Below, one piece after another: positions 52,574-56,899 of a stretch of DNA of 56,899 nucleotides. Both the position numbers and the translations under genes were made by a program. The DNA is from QQVM01 sp035341855 (GTDB lineage: Bacteria; Bacteroidota; Bacteroidia; AKYH767-A; 2013-40CM-41-45), in the NCBI GenBank assembly GCA_035341855.1, contig DAOQWA010000017.1:1-56899 (forward strand). Direction: 5' to 3'. Positions within the stretch are counted from its first letter, which is position 1; the number at the start of each line of letters is the position of its first letter. The notes below the pieces were generated by a model. It was not told the origin of the DNA and searched no databases. It was given only the letters and a program-made list of their open reading frames with translations.

Positions 52574-53962
52574 ATGGCAAAGAAAAATAAACCGATGAAA
52601 TGGCTGATTATTGCAGTTGTCGTTTTTATCATTTTCGCAATTATCGGAAAGAAAGCCGGTTGGATAGGTGGTGATGAAGCCAGGAAAGTCACTGTTGAAA
52701 AAGTAATACTTAGAGATATTGTCGAGACAGTTTCTGCAAGTGGAAAGATCCAACCAGAAGTGGCCATTAAAATTAGTCCGGATGTGTCCGGTGAAATTGT
52801 GGAACTTCCGGTAAAAGAAGGAGATCGTGTCAGCAAAGGACAATTGCTTGCCAGAATTCTACCTGACATCTATCAAAGTTATGTTGATCGCTCTGTTGCT
52901 GCTTTGAACTCGAGTAAGGCAAATGTTGCTAATGCAAAATCCAGACTGACACAAGTTCAGTCACAGTTTGAGAAGGCAAAAATGGCTTATGAAAGAAATC
53001 AAAAGTTGTTCAATGAAAAACTAATTTCTGCAAGTGAATGGGAGGGTATTAAATCTGCATTTGAAGTGGCTAAAGCAGAAGTGTCCGCAGGAGAACAAAG
53101 TGTTGCTGCTGCAGATTTTGGAGTTCGCAGTGCAGAAGCCTCAGTAAAAGAAGCTCAGGATAATCTACGTAAGACATCTATTTTTTCACCTGTTGATGCG
53201 ACTATTTCCAAACTTAATGTAGAAAAAGGAGAGAGAGTAGTTGGAACGTCCCAGTTTGCAGGAACGGAGATCATGACACTGGCAAATTTGAATGAAATGG
53301 AAGTAAATGTTGATGTTAATGAGAATGATATTGTCCGTGTTAATGTCGGTGATACTTCTACTGTAGAAGTGGATGCTTATCTTGGAAAAAAGTTCAAAGG
53401 AATTGTGACTGAAGTTGCAAATTCAGCGAACACAATTGGAGTGAGTGTAGATCAGGTCACCAATTTCACTGTGAAGATCCGGATCTTAAGAGAATCATAC
53501 GAAGAAATCAGGGATCCGGAGCGACCTAACAGGGCTGTGTTTAATCCGGGAATGTCTGCAACCGTTGATATCATGACTAAAAGAGCAACTAATGTCACTT
53601 CGATTCCTATACAAAGTGTAACTACACGAGATACAACAAAAGGGAAAAATTCAGTAAAGAAGGATTCGGAGAAAATGCAGTTAGAGGATGAAGACAAAGT
53701 CAAAGTTGTTGAGAATGTGCGTGAAAACGACAAGCTGGAAGATAAGCTATCTGAATGTGTATTCGTGGTCGTTGATGGAGCAGTCAAATTAAGACCTGTA
53801 GAAATTGGAATCCAGGATAATAATTATATTGAAATTATTAAAGGACTAAAAGAAGGAGAAGTTGTCGTGACGGGACCATATAGTTCTATATCAAAGATAT
53901 TAAAGGATAATGATAAGGTAGAAGTTGTGAAGAAAGAAGAGCTTTATAATAAAGAAAAGTAG
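52574..53962 (+). CDS. Periplasmic adaptor (membrane fusion) protein of an efflux pump
   Basis: A 462-residue HlyD/MacA-type adaptor. A membrane anchor (residues ~6-22) is followed by the lipoyl-like half IKISPDVSGEIVELPVKEGD, and a coiled-coil hairpin rich in Ala/Glu (residues ~110-195). The second lipoyl half is TSIFSPVDATISKLNVEKGE, and beta-barrel segments come after it (NEMEVNVDVNENDIVRVNVG). A charged, low-complexity insert of ~50 residues (KGKNSVKKDSEKMQLEDED) interrupts the C-terminal membrane-proximal domain, which resumes with VVVDGAVKLRPVEIG. It would join TolC to an ABC (MacB-like) or RND pump encoded elsewhere. tsaB follows. Confidence 0.93.
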   Translation: MAKKNKPMKWLIIAVVVFIIFAIIGKKAGWIGGDEARKVTVEKVILRDIVETVSASGKIQPEVAIKISPDVSGEIVELPVKEGDRVSKGQLLARILPDIYQSYVDRSVAALNSSKANVANAKSRLTQVQSQFEKAKMAYERNQKLFNEKLISASEWEGIKSAFEVAKAEVSAGEQSVAAADFGVRSAEASVKEAQDNLRKTSIFSPVDATISKLNVEKGERVVGTSQFAGTEIMTLANLNEMEVNVDVNENDIVRVNVGDTSTVEVDAYLGKKFKGIVTEVANSANTIGVSVDQVTNFTVKIRILRESYEEIRDPERPNRAVFNPGMSATVDIMTKRATNVTSIPIQSVTTRDTTKGKNSVKKDSEKMQLEDEDKVKVVENVRENDKLEDKLSECVFVVVDGAVKLRPVEIGIQDNNYIEIIKGLKEGEVVVTGPYSSISKILKDNDKVEVVKKEELYNKEK

Positions 53963-54023
53963 GATACACCTTGTTTGACATTATCTTTTTTCAGCAATTC
54001 TTGATCAGCTCTCCAATTAATTC

Positions 54024-54734
54024 ATGGCTACAATAATTTGTATTGAGACTTCTACTAAAGTGTGTTCTGTTGCACTTTCCATAGGTGGAAGTTTACAAGC
54101 CTTACGCGAGATTGGTGATGAATATGTTCATGCAGAGAAACTACTGCCATTTATTTCTGAATTGATCTCAGAAGCAGGTATTTCTAAAAGTGATATCAAT
54201 GCCATAGCAGTCAGTAGCGGACCGGGATCTTATACCGGACTTCGGATAGGTGTGAGTGCTGCGAAAGGATTATGTTATGCCCTTGACATCCCTCTAATTT
54301 CTATTTCAAGTTTAGAATCATTAGCACAACAGGCAAAAGACGATTTAGCAAAAGTTGACAATCCTGTACATCCAATATTGTTTTGTCCAATGATCGATGC
54401 CAGAAGGATGGAAGTATACATGGCATTGTATGATGTAAATTTGAAGAGAATTAATGAAGTAGCATCAATTGTTTTGAATCCCAATAGTCTGTCAGATTAT
54501 TTAGCAGGACATACGATATATTTTACCGGTGATGGCGCAGAGAAAAGCAAAGTGATTTTTTCTCCTCAAAAGAATGCTAATTATACTCTGATTGCTAATG
54601 CAAGTGCAGGGCCTATGTGTACAATCGCAGAAAGAAAATATGTTTCAAATCAATTTGAAAATTTGGCATTGTTTGAACCTTTTTATTTGAAAGAATACAA
54701 GGCGGCTCTATCAACTTCTAATACGAAGAACTGA
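54024..54734 (+). CDS. tsaB: tRNA threonylcarbamoyladenosine biosynthesis protein TsaB
   Basis: A 236-residue ASKHA-fold protein that partners TsaD in making the t6A modification at position 37 of ANN-reading tRNAs. The N-terminal phosphate-like loop is IICIETSTKVCSVALS, and the signature AVSSGPGSYTGLRIGVSAAK follows at residues ~63-82. The catalytic metal site of TsaD is absent, as expected for TsaB. The last 24 bases overlap the end of the LuxR-type gene on the opposite strand. It follows the adaptor gene by 61 bases and may share its transcript. Confidence 0.94.
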   Translation: MATIICIETSTKVCSVALSIGGSLQALREIGDEYVHAEKLLPFISELISEAGISKSDINAIAVSSGPGSYTGLRIGVSAAKGLCYALDIPLISISSLESLAQQAKDDLAKVDNPVHPILFCPMIDARRMEVYMALYDVNLKRINEVASIVLNPNSLSDYLAGHTIYFTGDGAEKSKVIFSPQKNANYTLIANASAGPMCTIAERKYVSNQFENLALFEPFYLKEYKAALSTSNTKN

Positions 54735-55370
54735 ATTAAGTTCAAGTTTATTTTCACAAACTCTGAGTAGTTCGAAAAAATTATTGCATTCAAAACGACG
54801 ATACAGGTCTCCAAATATTTTATCAATAGTTTTTTTACTCAGAAAGAGAATATCAGCAATTTCTTTTGAAGTCTTTCCTGAATAGCGTAGTTCAATTACC
54901 TTTTTTTCCCTGAGGTCTAATGAATGGTTTAAGTTTTCACTTCGATTGCTAAGAATTTTGTTTCGTAAGCAAACATGATGTAATGCTTTATTAACAATTT
55001 CATTATAGTATATTCCTTTATCCAAAACCTCTTCAACAGCACGAAGAATTTCATGCAAATCTTGTTTGGAGCTGACTATAGCGTTGGCACCATAGTTCAA
55101 CAGATCAATTATATCCTCATCATTTAAATAATTTCCACTCCACCAGATGATTTTGTGATGAGATGTTGTCATTTTATTTAACTCTTTTAGAATTGAAAAT
55201 TCGTTTTTGCTTTGAATTTGTTGTAGAATAATTATTTGCCTGAATGGACCGGACTCATCTAAAGTTCTATGCATTTCATTCCACAAACAGCAAGGAACTT
55301 TCTGTTCAAGATTTAACTTTTCCTGAAGCCATTGTCCAAATAGGTTGTGAAAGTCTTTTAGCAGAATCAT
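54711..55370 (-). CDS. LuxR/NarL-type transcription regulator with degenerate receiver domain
   Basis: A 219-residue DNA-binding protein. The C-terminal ~65 residues are a LuxR-type helix-turn-helix: LDLREKKVIELRYSGKTSKE then IADILFLSKKTIDKIFGDLY, with the usual E..V..L..G...KEIA pattern. The N-terminal ~120 residues look like a receiver domain at their end (LLNYGANAIVSSKQDLHEIL), but the expected phospho-accepting aspartate is missing where RQIIILQQIQSKN stands, and the acidic pair at the start is reduced to KD. It is therefore probably not controlled by phosphorylation, unlike typical NarL proteins. The gene overlaps tsaB tail to tail by 24 bases and is divergent from the small secreted protein genes, which it may control (inference). 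Confidence 0.88.
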   Translation of the reverse strand: MILLKDFHNLFGQWLQEKLNLEQKVPCCLWNEMHRTLDESGPFRQIIILQQIQSKNEFSILKELNKMTTSHHKIIWWSGNYLNDEDIIDLLNYGANAIVSSKQDLHEILRAVEEVLDKGIYYNEIVNKALHHVCLRNKILSNRSENLNHSLDLREKKVIELRYSGKTSKEIADILFLSKKTIDKIFGDLYRRFECNNFFELLRVCENKLELNSVLRIRS

Positions 55371-55751
55371 ATTGATTTATATTAATTAATAACACCACTA
55401 AGTAATGCTCAATTCAATTGTTGAACATTTACTTTATGATGTTTAATGATGTGTGTATCAACAAGCAATTGGCAGTGAATGTGGATAAATCGTTTCTTAA
55501 ATGCGGAGAATCTTTTTTGAATATTTAGTACATGTTCCCCTCCGAATTAGTATTGCTCCCATTGTTTCTGCTCTTGTCCGGTTCTACGTTTGTGGCGATC
55601 AAAGACCATCAGCCATATGTTGAGCTATATTGTTCCTAACACAACAAAGTTATTTCTGAGGTGGAGAAAGTACCGCTTTCGATTTAGGTGGAAGAGCGAA
55701 TAAATCAATTCATAAACTATTAGTTCATTTAAAAATAAAATTTATCACACC
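55371..55751. other. Intergenic region between divergent LuxR-type gene and secreted-protein genes
   Basis: A 381-base gap with no convincing coding frame or RNA gene. It contains a probable + strand promoter (55562-55592), and a TTCAA-TTG-TTGAA inverted repeat at 55413-55425, about 43-55 bases before the LuxR-type start codon, a position suitable for an operator. The rest shows nothing I can name. Confidence 0.45.
55562..55592 (+). promoter_or_regulatory. Possible promoter of the GFG[IL]C paralog genes
   Basis: TTG at 55562-55564, a 20-base spacer and TACGTTTG at 55585-55592 match the Bacteroidota consensus. The first gene starts at 55752, so the leader would be about 150 bases, longer than at other sites here. 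Confidence 0.5.
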
Positions 55752-56186
55752 ATGAAAAAGTATTACAAAGTTGTTATCATTCTGATGCTGGGCTTTATGA
55801 CTTTTGAGCCGATGATTCAGTCCTGCAAAGCAGAAACTGCCGGCACAAAAATTACTCTGATTTTTGATATTGAATGGGGGAGAAGGTCACGCGATTGCAG
55901 AGGATTCGGAATTTGCAGGTTCCATGTTGACGGGCAAATAGAGTTGGAGCGTCCGGTAAAAGTTTCTTTGGAGAATAATATTATGGAGTTGGAAGTTCCT
56001 TTAGATATTGCGAAGAAGAATCCAAATCAATTTGATAATGACATGTTTATTATGGAAGAAGATTTTGAGGTAGATAGAGAAATTTCTAAAGAATTCGGAT
56101 CCCAGAAATCTTTGATCCTTCCTGCAGGAAAGTACCGAATGAAGCGTTTGGAAGATGCTGTGTACATCAGGATTCCGGTTAAATAA
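55752..56186 (+). CDS. Small exported protein, GFGIC paralog 1, unknown function
   Basis: A 144-residue protein that I do not recognise. The hydrophobic N-terminus (KVVIILMLGFMTFEPMIQSC) looks like a signal peptide and ends in a lipobox-like IQSC, so it may be a lipoprotein. The mature part has RDCRGFGICRFHVDGQIELE, two cysteines with a GFG[IL]C motif, then beta-strand-like stretches (NIMELEVPLDIAKKNP, MFIMEEDFEV) and ends RMKRLEDAVYIRIPVK. The next gene encodes a paralog with the same order of features. Both lie divergent from a LuxR-type regulator. A role in the cell envelope is likely, but nothing more can be said. Confidence 0.7.
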   Translation: MKKYYKVVIILMLGFMTFEPMIQSCKAETAGTKITLIFDIEWGRRSRDCRGFGICRFHVDGQIELERPVKVSLENNIMELEVPLDIAKKNPNQFDNDMFIMEEDFEVDREISKEFGSQKSLILPAGKYRMKRLEDAVYIRIPVK

Positions 56187-56192
56187 ATTGGT

Positions 56193-56223
56193 GGGGTTGT
56201 GCCTGGTCACAACCCCGTTTTTT
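56193..56223 (+). terminator. Intrinsic terminator between the two paralog genes
   Basis: GGGGTTGTG and CACAACCCC pair perfectly over 9 bases around CCTGGT and are followed by G and six T residues, six bases after the first paralog's stop codon and before the second paralog's start at 56243. Confidence 0.88.
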
Positions 56224-56242
56224 AAATTATAAATCATTAGAC

Positions 56243-56665
56243 ATGAAAAATTACGTAAATTCATTCAGACTAATATTGATTTTATTGTTGACTCAGCTAT
56301 TCTTATCCTCAGATTCTTTTGCTCGCGGTAAAAGATTTGTTGGAGTAAAATATGGAGTCGAGAAGTATAACTGCCTAGGCTTTGGACTTTGTTTAATATT
56401 TGAGCAAAAATTTGGTGAGGCAGGGGAGTTCTCAAGCATGAACCTGGAAGGTGATATTTTATTGTTAGAAATTCCCTATGCAAAAGCTGCTGAGCAGCCT
56501 GATGCATTCGCAGGCAAGAGTTTTCTTATGAGTGAACCCTATGAGATCCCGATGGAATTATGCAGGGATTTAGGAACTGAGAACAGAATAGTTTTGGCAA
56601 AAGGGGAGCATCCAATGATTCGGAAAGATCATGGATACGAGATAAGCTTTAAAATACCAAAGTAG
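56243..56665 (+). CDS. Small exported protein, GFGLC paralog 2, unknown function
   Basis: A 140-residue protein similar in layout to its neighbour at 55752. It has a signal peptide (LILILLLTQLFLSSDSFA), then KYGVEKYNCLGFGLCLIFEQ with the GFG[IL]C motif, DILLLEIPYAKAAEQPDAF matching the LEVPLDIAKKNPNQF part of paralog 1, FLMSEPYEIPMELCRDLG matching FIMEEDFEVDREISKEFG, and an end YEISFKIPK. It differs in lacking the lipobox cysteine and in having extra cysteines. A terminator separates the two genes, so it may be expressed at lower level by readthrough or from an unseen promoter. Function unknown. Confidence 0.75.
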   Translation: MKNYVNSFRLILILLLTQLFLSSDSFARGKRFVGVKYGVEKYNCLGFGLCLIFEQKFGEAGEFSSMNLEGDILLLEIPYAKAAEQPDAFAGKSFLMSEPYEIPMELCRDLGTENRIVLAKGEHPMIRKDHGYEISFKIPK

Positions 56666-56819
56666 TTGTTCGCATAAATTAAACTTTTATTCGATTTATG
56701 GACACTTGCCTTTTGATGTTTAATATTTAATTTGATATTGTACCTGTTCAGGCTTATTAAAGTCTGAAGATTACCGTTTGAATATTTATTCTATTGAAGT
56801 TATAAATAAAATATATCAG

Positions 56820-56899
56820 ATGAATCGAATATATTTATTGCCTCTGGTGGTCATATTGTTCTTTAGCCTTAGTTCATGCCATCCCTTGACCAGATTGAT
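56820..56899 (+). CDS. Start of a lipoprotein gene (3' truncated by window end)
   Basis: An ATG at 56820 opens a frame with a clear lipoprotein signal: MNRIYLLPLVVILFFSLSSC followed by HPLTRL at the window edge. The basic start, hydrophobic core and SLSSC lipobox are all present. It follows the paralog pair by 154 bases on the same strand. Only the first 26 codons are visible, so the product cannot be named. Confidence 0.6.
   Translation, partial: MNRIYLLPLVVILFFSLSSCHPLTRL

Noticed and set aside
52574..54734. MacAB-type complete tripartite pump
   Set aside because: Adaptor and TolC are present, but the next gene is tsaB; no ABC or RND permease is found.
1..56899. tRNA, rRNA, insertion sequence or prophage genes
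   Set aside because: No tRNA-like cloverleaf, rRNA segment, transposase, integrase or terminal inverted repeat was recognised by reading; an exhaustive scan was not possible by eye.

Overview
This window is chromosomal DNA of a member of the Bacteroidota. The evidence is two type A and one type B type IX secretion (T9SS) C-terminal domains, a 2.3-kilo-residue adhesin of SprB-type repeats, a RemB/Wzi-like outer-membrane protein, the Bacteroidota layout of cytochrome oxidase accessory genes, and several upstream sites matching the Bacteroidota promoter (TTG, about 20 bases, TAnnTTTG). I cannot place it below phylum. The DNA is moderately AT-rich, and nearly every gene up to 42.6 kb lies on the + strand.

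Region 1 (1-1354) holds two adjacent aldehyde dehydrogenase genes. The second is only an N-terminal half, so the pair looks like a split ALDH16. Region 2 (1421-17041) is a surface-polysaccharide locus with a complete sulfation kit: APS kinase (cysC), ATP sulfurylase (cysD, cysN), PAP phosphatase (cysQ) and a PAPS-dependent sulfotransferase. It also has a Wzx-type flippase, a Wzy/ligase-type membrane protein, two glycosyltransferases, a GNAT protein, an SGNH hydrolase coupled to an acyltransferase-3 protein, a polysaccharide deacetylase and a Wzi/RemB-like outer-membrane protein. A cold-shock gene with its own promoter and terminator sits inside it. No PAPS or sulfite reductase is visible, so I infer that the activated sulfate decorates a glycan.

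Region 3 (17303-19721) has a T9SS-exported beta-helix protein and an opposing small outer-membrane protein. Region 4 (19951-31203) is a second polysaccharide locus: WecA/TagO-like initiating transferase, wecB and wecC for UDP-ManNAcA, a second flippase and second Wzy-like protein, three glycosyltransferases and a heparinase II/III-fold enzyme. Two near-complete Wzx/Wzy loci therefore lie side by side. No Wza/Wzc-type export or chain-length gene is seen for either.

Region 5 (31269-35558) is a cytochrome c oxidase accessory operon: heme O synthase, two subunit III genes, subunit IV, SCO, DUF420 and a small CxxC membrane protein, without subunits I and II. Then follow trhO (tRNA wobble uridine hydroxylation), another T9SS cargo, and metH behind a SAM-I riboswitch with an attenuator-like terminator.

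Region 6 (42625-56899) has the giant SprB-like adhesin on the minus strand, with 20 repeats arranged in a four-unit super-repeat of about 915 bp. It is followed by an uncharacterised protein with kinase-like motifs, a TolC/adaptor efflux pair lacking its inner-membrane pump, tsaB, a LuxR-type regulator with a degenerate receiver domain, two tandem paralogous small secreted proteins, and the start of a lipoprotein gene. The best candidates for under-described biology are the sulfated-polysaccharide locus, the kinase-like protein at 49928-50956, the split ALDH16 and the GFG[IL]C paralog pair.
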